The notes under the pieces are model-generated. The model was not told the DNA's origin. It was given only the letters and a program-made list of their open reading frames with translations, and did not search any database. DNA of 64,000 nucleotides from Apostichopus japonicus (Eukaryota; Echinodermata; Holothuroidea; Aspidochirotida; Stichopodidae). Shown in pieces: positions 47,134 to 59,730 of the stretch (the stretch's first letter is position 1; each line of letters starts with the position of its first letter). The stretch spans positions 5,793,001 to 5,857,000 of the forward strand of contig NC_092572.1 in NCBI RefSeq assembly GCF_037975245.1, given 5' to 3'. Both the position numbers and the translations under genes were made by a program.

Positions 47134-47880
47134 ATTTACTAAATCTACCCACATATTTGCACAGTTCATATGTAAATACAAAGTACAAAGTTCATATATG
47201 TCATCAATATGATTAAACAGCTACACAAGTACATGTCACTGTGCAATATATACTACATACAGCACAGCCTGGTGCAGTCTGATCTTTCCGGGCAAGGTCT
47301 CTGCTACTACTTAACCACCCTTGATATATATGTAAAGAGCGCCAACAACCAACCACACCTGACTGCACCTATTTACTGACTTCTTTCTATTTTTGCACAG
47401 ATACACAAAAGTCAGTAATACAGTGACTTTTACGGAGCAACTGAGATCTAGGCTAGTTTGCCTTCTATATTCACTGTGCAAATGTCAATAGCTCTTTGGG
47501 TGCCTTTCCCTGTGAACAAAACCATCATGCTTATGTACAGTACATTTACACTGTATGAATGTAGTTGTGTTGAGTCTTAGGCAAAGTTGTAGGATGAAGT
47601 TGTCTACCATTATGGGCAAAATTGTATGAGGAACTGTCTACCATTGTTGTTTGCCTTGCTGCTATTCATGTACTCATGTAACATTGAATCATTAAAGGCC
47701 TAATCCATGGGAAATCAAACTCTCTATTTCTTGAAAACATTGTAATGGCTGTCTCAACAAAAAATATTTTTATTATGATCTACTGTACATATAACCCCTA
47801 CCTAAAGTTTTCACACTGACACAAAACTACTGAATATGTTTATCATGACCACATAGTTTTAAAATAATGTTGTATCAATA
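47134..47880. other. Gene B intron, nothing seen
   Basis: AT-rich, with no repeats or frames of note. Confidence 0.35.
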
Positions 47881-48420
47881 ACGTTTTGGCATTCTCTTGT
47901 AGATAATCTGATCTCAGTTCTCAAACGTTTGGAAGAGTATATCAAAGATGTGCATAGCTTGTTGACAAAGAATAAACTAAAACGGAATGGGAGTAATTCT
48001 GAGTTTATGTTACTAGGCACAACATTGATGCTGTACAAGATCTCACAATCTCCTCTCCCAGTCTGTAATTCCCATGTCAATCCGAAATAAAAAACATCGA
48101 AATCTCGGCGTGATCATCGATTCGAACATGACACTCAAGGATCACATATCTTTGGTTTCCAAGTCTATCAGCTTCCAGCTCAGAAAACTCTCACACATTC
48201 GAAAGCAAGGCAACCGAATACATGGTCCACTCTCTTATCTCATCCCGTGTGGATTTCTGTAGCTCTCTTTTGATGAATTAACTGATTCCCCTTCAACATC
48301 TTCGAATATCATCAGTCAGGCTGGTTACACTGACAAAACCTACATCCCACATCTTGCCAGTCCTCCGTACATGTCTGCCTCCTTCCAAAGGCGTATACTG
48401 TACATATGGATTGTGCAGTT
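47881..48420 (+). mobile_element. LINE (L2/CR1-type) reverse-transcriptase C-terminal fragment, decayed
   Basis: Translation in changing frames gives EEYIKDVHSLLTKNKLKRN, FMLLGTT, RNLGVIIDSNMTLKDHISL then VSKSI, followed by RVDFCSSLL and RLVTLTKPTSHILPVL. These match the order of conserved blocks after the catalytic core in L2/CR1-group LINEs: NKLKLN..KTE, RNLGVI.D..M....H, SRLDYCNSLL, ARL.T....ILP.L. Frameshifts lie near 48065 and 48230-48260. No catalytic box is present, so this is a truncated internal piece. It is related to the 2.4-kb LINE only at superfamily level. Confidence 0.7.
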
Positions 48421-51400
48421 GAGATAAATGCAGCTAGTAAAAAAATGTACACACTATACAGAGAGACATAAACAAATTACATGCATTCATTGTGATGTAC
48501 TGTAGTAGGTATGGCATCATAGTGAGTAATATGTGTTTTGATGAGTTTTAGGATACTTTAGCAACCATTAATGGGGATACCATTTGAAAGGTTCATAGCA
48601 TGGGTATGAATCATATGTACCCCTTGCTGCCTCTATTTTTAGTTCCATTGTAACATTTGTTTTAAACTTTAACTATTATAATTTCCATATCCTGAAGTGA
48701 CTGCCTGTTGGAATCCTGCCAATCTAGTCAATAATTTCCTCCTCTTTTTAAACTTTCTATTTCCTGCTTTAATTAACACAGGAAAAACCAACATATTTTC
48801 TCTTCCTTTTTCATATATCTGTCGTACCATAATGTTGTTGATAACAGAGACTACACAAATGAATGAAAATAGAATGGGAAAGTCCACTGGGGCTGAAAAA
48901 CTAGATGTGGAATGTATGAGGACATTTAAGTAACTTTTAACACTGCTATAGCGAAATTTTGGTCAACACAAACAAAGGCCTCCCCCCCCCCCCCAAAAAA
49001 AAAAAAACCAACTCCTAATGATGTTTCTGTGATGTTTTAGGACAGACTTTAGGCTAAGAAAATACCCCCATCTGTTTTTCAGGTCTCTAGCCATAAAGCC
49101 CCCCCCCCCACTTCCCCTGTTTCTCTTCCTGCATGTTCCTTTCATATGTAAACTATAAACTGTGTTTCATCAGGGCAATCATTACACAGTGCACTACATT
49201 TTAGTAAGTAAATGCACTACTACAGGCAATAATTGATTTATGAAAGAAATTTAAAGCTATTCTCTCACATTCTCTTTCCATGTATTTATACTTTATGTCA
49301 CCTAGCTATTAAACAGTATCACCCAAAACTCTTCAGAGAATATTTTGCAACTTTTGTAAACTAGACATAAATAATTTATCACCACAAAGAATATGGCAGC
49401 TCCATACACTACGTAAGTACTGTACAATGCAAACGCATGATGGTTACTTTGCACTTGGTGTTTTTACGACACATTGAAGGATACAGTAGAACATTCAAGG
49501 GAATATATAACAGGGTTTATTATGAATCGAATATGAACTTTAGCATAGACTTGTCTTCCAGTTTAATGCTAAACACCTGCCAAAGAGATAACAACATCAG
49601 ACACTTTTACTTTGGACTTGGTTATAATATAAGCTGTTACCATGTACTTTGAGAAGTGTGTTGTGAAGTGCTATGCAGTAATAAATGGAAAGAACAAGTA
49701 CTTCCTTATGGCTTCCTTGTCTTATGGTTTTCAACAGAAGCTGCTGCACAACTAAATTGTACTTAACTTAAAACTGAAGCATATTTCCCACTGTTCAATA
49801 AACTCCAATGGTCTGTTACAAAATTATACCTGTGTGAACGAATTGTGCTGAAAACGTGGATTGACTTTGTCGCCCTTGGTATATGAAAATGAAATAATTT
49901 AAATTTTAAAGTGAAATTTAGATGGAAATTGTGAAACTCTTTGGTGAGTAGTGTATACTACAAAACAGTGTGCCAAGGTATTCCTTCTTTTAAGTTGTTG
50001 AGCGTGAAGTCTCAAAGACATTATAACTGAAACAAATAATTCTGGCAGGATATTGTGAATGGTTTCCTCCTCAGGGTCGACTAAAGTGGTCCTTCTTTAG
50101 AGATACTTTTAGATTGTCTTTTTAGTGAGCAGAGTTGTATAAGGAGGCAAGATTCATCCCAACCGCTGAGAGTCTACTTGTCTTGGAAAGGACAGGTACT
50201 GCTAAGGAAAAATAATGTATCAAGATAAATGATGGAACAAACTATGCCTCATTGATTCCCTCCTTCCTTCCCACCATCACCTCCCATCCTCTTAATCACC
50301 CCCTCCCCATTATCCTTTCCCAACCCTCCCCACATTGCCAGGAGGCACTCCATATGGAAAAACAGGGCTTAACAAAACATTTGTGACTCAATTTCAAAAT
50401 ATGAGTTCAAAGTTTAAAATATACAATTATCAATCTAGCAGGTCAAATGATAATTTCTATCTGTCTGTAGGTTGAACAAATTTGGCTATAGACCTATTTT
50501 TGGGTATAATATCAGATATCTATTAACACAGATAACCTGTAAGCTACTTGTACAATGCCATGGGAATTCACAGCTGTTATTGCACAGGGGGAATCCCCTG
50601 TGAAAATTCCCTGTGGATTGCCCAATATTGAACAAACAAGTGCACTGCACAAAAACACCAGGTTACACAAAAGATAATGCAGTAAATATAGCTTAAAAGT
50701 TTTATTTACCAGCACAACAAAGGCACATTAACAGACAGAGCATTGGGGAAGTTTGAGAGTTACACTAATTGTTTGAGGTTTTAAGTATCTGATCAATTGT
50801 GATGAACATATTTATTTTTTATTCCGAATGATTAATAAAGCCAAATTGAAGTATACAGGCTCCATGCAGGATCTTGCAAACTCAAAAAGTACCGCATCCT
50901 GGGAACCACAGATGCCCTGTACTTTGGAAGTGTCTATAAATTTAAGGAAGATATTTCACCTCATTAGCCTGTGAAAAGGGCTCAAATTTCACCAAATAAA
51001 GCTACCAACAGATGTTTAAAACATGCATGTATTCCGATAGTAGACTTGACCAATATTCCAAGACAAGTAGCTCTCAGATAACCCTCCCCCAAAACTCAGG
51101 ATGCGCCAGATGCGGACGAGAATGAATGCCATGTTCCATGCAGCGGAAAAAAGAAAACTGTCAAAATAATCTATTGAACTGCTCACCTTATCATAGTTGC
51201 AAATCGGCCAAATTCACGAATTTCACTGATGCGGTACAGTTTCGATATATAGCTACTGTCGCAGTATCTTCATGGAAGGTTTTCGCAACGCATCCAGACG
51301 TTATGTTCGCGATACACAGACCAGGCGTCTAGCAAAAGCGTACGCCAGTTAAACTACAAAGCACCAGTGTTTTGGGTATAAACATCTCAATCTGCCACAT

Positions 51401-53297
51401 TTACTGGGAACTTGGTGTAAATTGGCCAAAGAGGCTACATCATCAGTAAACGAATACTATCCACACATTTTGAACTTGATAGACTAAACATGACATGTGT
51501 CAAATCAGTTGTACAATGTATAGAGTAGGTTATCTTCAAATCTAAGTGGTCTTGTTCATCAGATGATAGAACTATAACTTACGGTCTTATAGAGAGAAAT
51601 TGGAGTGTCAGAAGCAGGCATGGACAAAATACACAGCTTCCTTGAGAATCTGCCCCAAAGATGATTGTTCATGAAAGGCAACACTCACCCACAACTTCAT
51701 ACAATGATAATGTTCAATTCACATTCATATAAATTGTAAATGGTAAATTATGTAAAAGTAAATAGCAGATTGGAACCACCTACACAACGCAATAAAACTT
51801 CATCGCAATTCCCCCAAATTACGTTGCACGTACGTACCCTGTACATGTCAAAATCTTGTTCGTAGTTCAACAATAATTTTCTGCAACCTTCTCAATTTTA
51901 TTTTCTTCGTATTCTGAGATATCTTATAGCTTCATATTACTTAACAATCCTCAATTAAATAAGAACAATTTGAAGGGTGAGAGTCTGTGCATCTGAACCA
52001 ATTTTTAAGAACTCCAATGAGACATTTTTACAATGCTAAAAACTTAGAGACAATTTTGATAACCTTTAAACAATGCAAACACTGTGCCTATTCCAACATT
52101 CATCCAAGAATTTAGGTGGAATATGTTCACAATTACAGTCACTAAAGAGATAGCTTAGAAACTCAGTGCACACAACATACTGACAAATCACAATCCCAAA
52201 CAGGGCAGATCATAAGAAATGCCACATTAACATGGTCAAAATTAATCTTGTTAAAATAAAAAAAAACCTTAATTCTTTGAATGTTATTTCTAAATATATC
52301 TGAAACAAACATGGTAGTCAAATTTCCCAACAGCAATGTCAAATAATGGATGATGTTTATGCATACTGATAACTTGAAAGATTTCCAATGCAATGTGTAG
52401 AGGATAGACGTATGTATGCTACTGTTCTATAAAAATCCTGTAGATAAGTTTTGGCCAATGCCTTTGTGATTCCTTGCTGCACTTTGTAAGAGAAATTTCA
52501 ATACTAACCTTCCAAACAAAGATTTTCGTTAGTGTAGACTTCAAAACCCTGGTTCTAAGGGATCAGGCAGGTTCATGCACTACAGTATACAGTAGTACTT
52601 AGTTGAGTTCATCAATGCATTACTCTTGCTATTATTAGATTTACAAAGTTTTCAGAGTTTTACCGTTCTTGACCTCAAACTAACTTTGACATCCACAATC
52701 AGAAATGAGATTTTAGCACTGCTTTGATGAAGTTTGTTTTGGTTCCCTTTCTGTGAGCGACATGGATCCATTGCATGGTCAGATTCAACTTTAATCCTTA
52801 TTTGCACTGTTGCGTAATACACGCTTATTATTTTTTAATCTATTAGTGAGCTTTAGGTTTATGCAATGTGGTGCTCCAGCTATGTGCACTTTTAGACAGT
52901 CTCTATTAGGAACCAGACAAAGAGGATGGTTCACACTGCATTAAGGATGCATACTCTGCAAAAATGTACTAAAAAGCTACCTACTTACATGTGTAAAGGG
53001 TATATTGTTTACATTCGGTTTATATTATCCAAGACTTTTCTCAATGCATTTAGTAACTGGAATTACAAGCCTCCAACACATTGCTTACATTCTGTAATTT
53101 ATGTACATGGGGGATGTTTACCATAAAAGGCACAAATAAATGGAAAAAAAAAGGAGACCTAAAATATATGAGCAAAAGTCAATTGAATGTTACACAAATT
53201 CAAACTTGTGCTTCAGCATTCCACTGATTCCTGTGTAAATGGAAAGTTTCAATCCTGTAAATATCTTTTCAAATGTAAATGTGAAAGACAAACTTAC
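48421..53297. other. Gene B intron (distal part), no further exon seen
   Basis: About 4.9 kb of AT-rich DNA. It holds C-rich runs at 48981-48992 and 49100-49110. A somewhat GC-richer patch lies at about 51100-51330, with a 68-codon open frame (+) of unknown meaning. Confidence 0.35.
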
Positions 53298-53399
53298 CAG
53301 GCTTGAGCACTATCACTGCTATCACTACAATGGCAATGATGACTGCCAACGCCGAACAACAAATGCCGGCAATGGCCCCTGGTCCTAAACCACCATTAT
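53298..53399 (-). CDS. Gene B transmembrane exon
   Basis: Minus-strand exon of 102 bases: acceptor TTTATTGCAG, donor GTAAGTTTG, phase 1 at both ends. It encodes NGGLGPGAIAGICC then SALAVIIAIVVIAVIVL and KP. This is a flexible Gly-rich linker followed by an uninterrupted hydrophobic helix of about 22 residues and a stop-transfer Lys. Two adjacent Cys at the helix start could be palmitoylated or cross-linked. It is the clearest protein-coding exon in the window and defines gene B as a single-pass membrane protein, probably type I. Confidence 0.75.
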
Positions 53400-54663
53400 C
53401 TGCAATAAACAAGAAAAGAAAGGATGTTAATTGCTAAAGACAATTTCTTTTTACTTCATGGTATAGTTCTAATTACTTGAATTTACAATCATATCCAGAC
53501 ATATAGTGATATAACTTGCCATGGAGCATATGAAGTTGATCTCAATGTCCTTTGACCTGTGAAGGAACAACAGGCTTCTTGAACACACTGAGGTGAAACC
53601 AATATCTTAGATTCAGAAATCACAGAACCCACCTACATTTTTTAAAATAAATATATCCAAAACTAAAGGTAAAAATTAAAATAAAAAAAGGTGGTTGGAG
53701 GATATCACATTCAATCTTGATTAAGTCTTCAACCTTGCAAGTGAAGAAATATTTAATTAGTGATACCTCCCAATTAGAATATTTTTTTCTTACTGCTGTT
53801 TTAAGGAATCTCAGTAATATTTAGGTTGCTCCTCCTTTAAGACAACCTCCTACATTTTTCACCACATAAAGGTTATGATGAGCAAGTAGTTAATAACTCG
53901 ATGTGCTTACTACTTTGTGTCTGCCAGAAATGTTTTCATATTAATATTAATTAAATGATTAGTTAACTGGAAAAATTCTGGCACAGTTTAAAATTCTAAC
54001 AAGTAGAATAAAATATTAGGACAGTAATTTTCCAGAAAATTCATGGTAATGAAACATTTAAGGCCCAGCAGGACTGGAGCTTGTTGAGAGTAAACAGTGG
54101 TTAAGTTAAAGGGGCATAATTGCAAAGCTTCATTGCAAGGAAACAAATTCAATAAAGCACCTAACACCGCAAAACAAAGTATTAAATGTGATGTTACAGC
54201 TATCACATAGTTGGAATCCAAAGACCAATTCTATTTTTCTCATCACAGGGAAAAACAAACATGTTCTTATCAGTACATTTATATAGCTATAAAAGTATAC
54301 GTACTGTGGACATACAATAGATACATACATATCTGAATTTGATATGGGGTACAAGAATATATAGGGTGCAGTAAAATGAAGAAAGGGAAATGAGAGACCA
54401 GCTATATTGGTCAAATAACATGATTAGTTTGTTGACATCTGTTAAGTGCTAAAAAACCTAATTACTGAGTATTTAAACAATAGTAGACGCTTTCACCATG
54501 AGATGATCTTCATTGATGTGACACATATGTTTTGAAATTGTTTCTGTTTACAAAAATAAATAAATTATAAACCAAACTTTGTCCTATTATCAGCAGCTGT
54601 ATAACTTTGGTAGGGTAACAGAAAACGAAGGAAGAGGAGAAGACTGTTAGGTACAGAATTTAC
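53400..54663. other. Gene B intron, nothing seen
   Basis: AT-rich intron; minus-strand frames up to 94 codons are unsupported by splice sites. Confidence 0.35.
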
Positions 54664-54799
54664 CAAGGCTTTGTTTTGGTTTCCAAATCAGGGCTTGGAC
54701 ATCCCAAGATCCATAAGGTTCCATATTGCACACCACTGAAATAGTGTTCAGGGCTATGTTTGCATGATACGACCCCGTTACATGCAGGTTCATGTTTGC
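54664..54799 (-). CDS. Gene B Ig-like domain exon, second half
   Basis: Minus-strand exon of 136 bases: acceptor CATACTATAG (an in-frame TAG sits right at the boundary), donor GTAAATTC. It enters in phase 0 and leaves in phase 1, fitting the transmembrane exon. It encodes ANMNLHVTGSYHANIALNTI then SVVCNMEPYGSWDVQALIWK. The arrangement I.L..I.V.C, then G, then V.A.L.W.P, matches the E, F and G strands of an Ig C2-type fold around the second Cys. Exon length, phase and content all support a real exon. Confidence 0.55.
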
Positions 54800-54991
54800 C
54801 TATAGTATGAGATAACATCAATTAAGGCATCGTCCAAACTTATCAAAACTAATGATTCTTGGATGACGTATGATAAAGCAGAGGATCAATATTTTCACAT
54901 TATAATAATATTAATCAGCAGTTATTTTTACGACACTTTAGTGACCAAAACTGAGGGAGAAACAAGTAAGGGCTTATGAATTACAACTTAC

Positions 54992-55132
54992 AAGTCGGGG
55001 GGCTTCCAATTCAACATTTGGAAGCCACCAGACATTAAAGGTGAGACTTGCTGTGAGGTTACAAACTTGTATGCCAGTTTGAGCTTTTTTCCTTCCATCG
55101 ACTCCAGTTTTCCTCCCAAACCACAATAACAA
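54992..55132 (-). CDS. Gene B Ig-like domain exon, first half
   Basis: Minus-strand exon of 141 bases with a good donor (CGACTT|GTAAGTTG) and a weak acceptor (GCAATATGTAGTAG). It encodes FGRKTGVDGRKKAQTG then IQVCNLTASLTFNVWWLPNV and ELEAPRL, ending in phase 0 to match the next exon. Cys then Trp 11-12 residues later is the Ig B-strand/C-strand pattern. The next Cys follows 46 residues after the first, a normal Ig C2 spacing. NLT is a glycosylation sequon. Its start appears to be phase 0, which does not fit the phase-1 end of the exon at 57.6 kb. Either an upstream exon is unseen or the acceptor is misplaced. Confidence 0.5.
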
Positions 55133-55700
55133 CTACTACATATTGCTTCATGCGAACATTCCAATGGCACAATTTTATAATAATTATGTCAAATATGAAT
55201 GATGTACAGTGTACAAATACAGCAAATTAATCCCCGGGCCCCAGTGAAACCACGCTGTTGGATTTAAAGCTGCTTCAGAAGTTACTTCTGAGAAATACTA
55301 TCAGCAGAATGGAAAGAAAGCTTTTCCATTTCACCTTTTCAGAGAAGAATGGAAGTTTGTGTGAAGGAACTGATTGTATACTCATTTACTTTTTGCAAGG
55401 AAATTTTCAGAACTACGTATGATCTTCAAAGTTAGAGATACATTATCTTCATGAACTTCTAACTTTTGTGGAATATGAATTGTTCCTTGGAATCAAAATA
55501 CAATAAGTCTTACACAAAATGTTTTACTTTCAAATGTTTATCTTCAAACAAAGAGAAGTTATTCGCTTCACTGAGGAAAATACAGGCAGCCCTTGCCTTA
55601 CAAACAAGTGAATGAACACCACCTTAACAAACCAACAGAGAAAATAATACTTGGCTGAAAATGAACATTCAAGCTAAGATGCCTCTACAAGAAATCAACT
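55133..55700. other. Gene B intron, nothing seen
   Basis: No repeat or exon recognised. Confidence 0.3.
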
Positions 55701-55810
55701 AAGATTATGAATAATAATACAGTGGATTTATATAGCGCCAAATCTGAAACAAAAGTAGCTGCTCTAGGCGCTTAACAAAACAAGCCAATTGCAATCAAAT
55801 GAACAAGTAA
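55701..55810 (-). mobile_element. Short retroelement 3' end (GGCGCTATATAAAT then ATT tail)
   Basis: On the minus strand: AAGCGCCTAGAGCAGC, GGCGCTATATAAATCC, then TATTATTATT. This is the same signature as the element at 4640-4990 and is typical of SINE or L2/CR1 3' ends in animals. Only the terminal part is recognisable. Confidence 0.55.
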
Positions 55811-57626
55811 AGAAATTAATCGTTTAGAGAAGTCTTAAACCTATATGGACACAAATGGTTAAAGTTAACCAGTAATTCACATGAATTCAAAATTACTAAA
55901 ATCTTTACAAAATGTTGAGTACTCAACATTTACAACAAAATGCGTAATGAACTACGGTAAGTTAGAATTGTGATTGATCCTTGTCAGTGGTGATCCAACA
56001 ACAATTAAGTTTGTAAGATAATTTTAAGTTAATTGTCACCATTTACAAGGTGTCATATTCAGCATTACAGTATTTTTCATACACCAAAACATGATTTGCC
56101 CATCTCCTTTCTCACAACTGCAGAATGGTGGACAACTCCTCTAAATTTCAAACCAATATAATATGTTAACTACTTGCTCATATTATATAAAAGGATAATG
56201 TTCATTTGACAGATAAAACTAATCTTATTCCTATTAACATCAAGTATTTACACATATTTTGCAGTGCATTAGAGACAAACAGACCTATGTGATGTCACAA
56301 AAGTGCACTTACAAATGTTTCACATTTTTCTTCAAAATCAAATTACCTTTTTAAAAGTACAAGATCTGGATGTATATGAATATGACTCACAATATCACTA
56401 TCAACACATATGTTAACTTCACATCACCACGTAAGTTCCAATCCAAGGAAAACAAGAAGTGATAAAGCAGACCAAACATTTCACTGTCAGTATGTATGGA
56501 TGTGGAAGCAACTTTCACCAGGACACTCAGAATGTGTTCCTTGCATCAGTCAAAAATAGACTATCCAGCATTGTTATTGTGATTTTAAAACCTAACTGTG
56601 TACCTGACATTAGCAATAATAATAATGGGCATTTAGTTGATATTTTGGGGGTTTTTTTGCAAAGAAATAATTGCTTACAGTAGTATCATGTAATAAGTCG
56701 GATGTGTTAACTGTGACTAAAAACACAGCAAAGATATGTCAATTTCTGGACAATGTGCAATGTATGCATAATATGCAGTAGGATGCCCACATAGCTTCTA
56801 TAGGCAAATGATAGGCATATGCACCCTGTGATGTAAGTTGCAAATCCATGTAAATATTTCATAGAAGATTGGATTCAAAAGATATTAAGAATTGTTCACA
56901 GCAGAAACCATTTATGTTAGTTTGTAATTGATATGTTTTTAGATGTTTTGTAAACCTGTGATATGTTTTTTCCCCTTAAAAAGTGAGGTTGCATCTGCTG
57001 GACACAAACAGCTTCAAGATTTGTCTCCCCTGTATACTTCAGTTATGCAGAATCCTGCATAAAACAATGCTGACCTCATGGTACTGTATATCTCAAATTA
57101 GAGAAATTTATCACTAACTTGAGAAAAAGTTCCTGAAAAGGCTGCTTTACATTATTTTTTCGCTGGAACTTTTGGTAAATGTCAATATGTTCAGTTTATT
57201 GTGTATTACTGTAAGCTTGTATAATAGCAATATTAATTAAACAGAGAGGCAGTAGCAATTTGAGATTTCCACCAGTGAGGCAATTAACCTACTATTATGA
57301 GAGAAACTACTATGCAAATCAGATTAGCTGTTAGTGCAAAGCAAACAAATAGGGGGACATGCAGTGTAAGATACGATAGGATAACAGAAGAGTGCATTTG
57401 ATGTTAGTGCAGTGTAAGTTAGCACAGAGCATATAAGACAAAACCATCACACAGAAGCACTCACTCCTAGTAGCACCAAATAATTAAGCTTAAAATAAAA
57501 CAATCATACAGTATACATAAAACAACCAGGGAGAAAGGAGAATTGTAAGAAACAATCAACCTAGAATCATCTAGGTGATTGTGTTCATAAGGTACAGTAA
57601 ATGAGATGCTTCTCACTCAGTATTAC
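55811..57626. other. Gene B intron, nothing further seen
   Basis: AT-rich sequence; a 74-codon open frame (+) at 56459-56683 is not supported. Confidence 0.35.
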
Positions 57627-57677
57627 CTGGCTCATTGGTAGTTGTGGATCCCGATTTCTCAGTTGTTGATTCAGTAG
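57627..57677 (-). CDS. Gene B Ser/Thr-rich stalk exon
   Basis: Minus-strand exon of 51 bases: acceptor TTTCATTTCTTTCAG, donor GTAATACTG, phase 1 at both ends. It encodes TESTTEKSGSTTTNEP. About half the residues are Ser or Thr, as in mucin-like, O-glycosylated stalks. Being symmetrical (1-1) it can be spliced straight to the transmembrane exon (G|AT giving Asp) or to neighbours without a frame change. Confidence 0.65.
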
Positions 57678-58571
57678 CTGAAAGAAATGAAATGATAATG
57701 CCACCACAGTCCAAAATGCAGAATAGGATAAACTGGGAAAATTCAATATTTCTCTACAAGGGGTGAACAAATATCTAATCAGCAAGCAGACCTCACTAAC
57801 ATGCAATATTTCATCCAAATTTTCAACAGGTAATTGCATGCTACACATCACCATTCTGTATTGAAAGGAAAACATGGCATGATCATGATGTTTTGTACCT
57901 TCAGTATATACTATACTGTATATCATAAGGAATTTCTCCAGGAGACAAAAACATTAACGGTGAGTTAAGCATTTATTTTTAAGAAAATAATGCAGATTTC
58001 TAGAGTATATATCATGAAATTTATGTGACAACTATTGAAAAGATATGTTAGAGGGCATAGCAAAAATCAGAAAAACAAAACTTCAGGAAAGAAAGATCCC
58101 TAATTACCAAAAAACCAATGATTTGCTATTCACTGACAAAATATTACCTACAGTACTGTACAGTATACTTTCCTTTTTTGTTTGAAGGATTGAATTATGC
58201 TAAATACCACGTTGTTTTGACAATTTGATATACATTGAAATAACCACATGAACTTAGCCATATATGAAGCATGACACAGAGATTACAAATTAACACGTAT
58301 AATAAAATATGTAAATAATAAAAATATGAAAGCAATGCAAGGCACACACTCACAAGGAGCATATCAAACCACTTTCTCCTTACTGTATAGGAACTCATAT
58401 TTATGTGTATTGCAGTGCCTTGAAATGTGACTAATTCACTAGTAGGTGTCTCATTTTTGTGTATGAAATGTTGAACAATGTTGATATTTAAAGGAAATTA
58501 AACAAACCAAATACTGGTATTAATTTGTATGTGGTATTCAGTGCAGCAAGTGAACCTGCATGTGCACTCAC
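57678..58571. other. Gene B intron, nothing seen
   Basis: No exon or repeat recognised. Confidence 0.3.
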
Positions 58572-58592
58572 GGTCAGTTCTCTGTGAACAAA
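58572..58592 (-). CDS. Gene B candidate 21-nt microexon
   Basis: Minus-strand candidate: acceptor GTCTTTTTTGCAG, 21 bases encoding CSQRTD with split codons at both ends, donor GTGAGTGC. Phase 1 on both sides fits the exons at 62.4 and 57.6 kb exactly. The good pyrimidine tract and matching phase support it. The short length means chance cannot be excluded. Confidence 0.35.
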
Positions 58593-59402
58593 CTGCAAAA
58601 AAGACCTACCAGTGAATTACCCAATTGACATTACACAAGAAATACTTTAACAATATGCACAAAACATACAGTTTTTCACATATAAAATGAACAAGAAAAG
58701 GTACTGTAGGGCAAGAAATGTTTGGGTAAAATATCCAGTCAATATGAATTTGGATAGAACGAAACAAATAGAAAGTAGGACTAAATGAAGAGCAAACTTA
58801 TACCAGTAAAGTACTAATCCCTAAACTGGCATTTATAAGACTCAGGACTGCAAGACCAGAACATTTTCTGTGGGTCTTGGGCCACTAAGTTTCAGAATAC
58901 TTTTTCTTAGATGCTCTAATACTGGTAGAATAACTACCATTAAGTATTTTAGCAGTCACTGTTATATGCTACAAATGCACTGTTTACTATATAAAGAATT
59001 CTACTTATACACTACAGTATAGTCCTCAATACTGAGTGGATTTGACAATATTTGACAAGATTTGTTAATAAGACAGTTCAAAGTCTTAAACAGAACTTGT
59101 TTTGTCCATTCACAATGACACAGAATAACAGCTCACATACAAGAGAGCTGCTGTGAGTTTAGGTTAGGACGTAAAACATGCTAATGTGAATTGCCGGTGA
59201 AATTGTTTAGGGGAATTCTGTCCCAAAGAATTCAATTTGATGCTTATTAAGTAATTTAGTAATAAATTGTAATTGCCAAAACGCCGAAATTGAAACAATA
59301 AACCAAAACCCAGAAACGAATAAACAAAGGCAGAGGAGCTAAGAAAATGCTTTAATCACTACAGTTCTGGATTCAGCAATTTTGAATAATTGCCATTAAC
59401 TG

Positions 59403-59460
59403 CTATATGCCAAATAAACAACTTAGGTGACCTATATGCCAAATAAACAACTTAGGTGAC
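59403..59460. repeat. 29-bp perfect tandem duplication
   Basis: CTATATGCCAAATAAACAAC plus nine bases, present twice in a row (59403-59431, 59432-59460) with no mismatch. Confidence 0.92.
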
Positions 59461-59537
59461 CTGGGCTGGTAAATCCACAGTCTGGAAAAATGTTTTATAA
59501 GCTGTACAGAACCTTTCATTTCCCACTTCAAAGCATT

Positions 59538-59730
59538 CATCCTGACAGTATGAGCAGTATGAATATCATGTACCTATCAGATCATCAAGGTTAGGAACTG
59601 TTTATACTGTCAGTATGAGTGCTTGAAAGCACTTATAATGACAATATGAACAGTATGAATATCATGTTCCTATCAGATTATCAAGGATAGGAAATGTTTA
59701 TACTGTCAGTATGGGTGCTTAAATCATGGT
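59538..59730. repeat. Imperfect direct repeat, about 100 bp, two copies
   Basis: GACAGTATGAGCAGTATGAATATCATG..CCTATCAGAT..ATCAAGG..AGGAA..GTTTATACTGTCAGTATG appears at about 59538 and again, slightly changed, at about 59639. Confidence 0.8.

Noticed and set aside
51126-51332. 68-codon frame in a slightly GC-richer patch as a retrogene
   Set aside because: No recognisable protein family and no retroposition hallmarks such as an A tail or target duplication.
59461-59490. Minus-strand 21-nt phase-1 microexon (acceptor TTTTTCCAG) near 59480
   Set aside because: Phase fits, but the donor GTCACC is far from consensus and the site lies at the edge of a tandem duplication.
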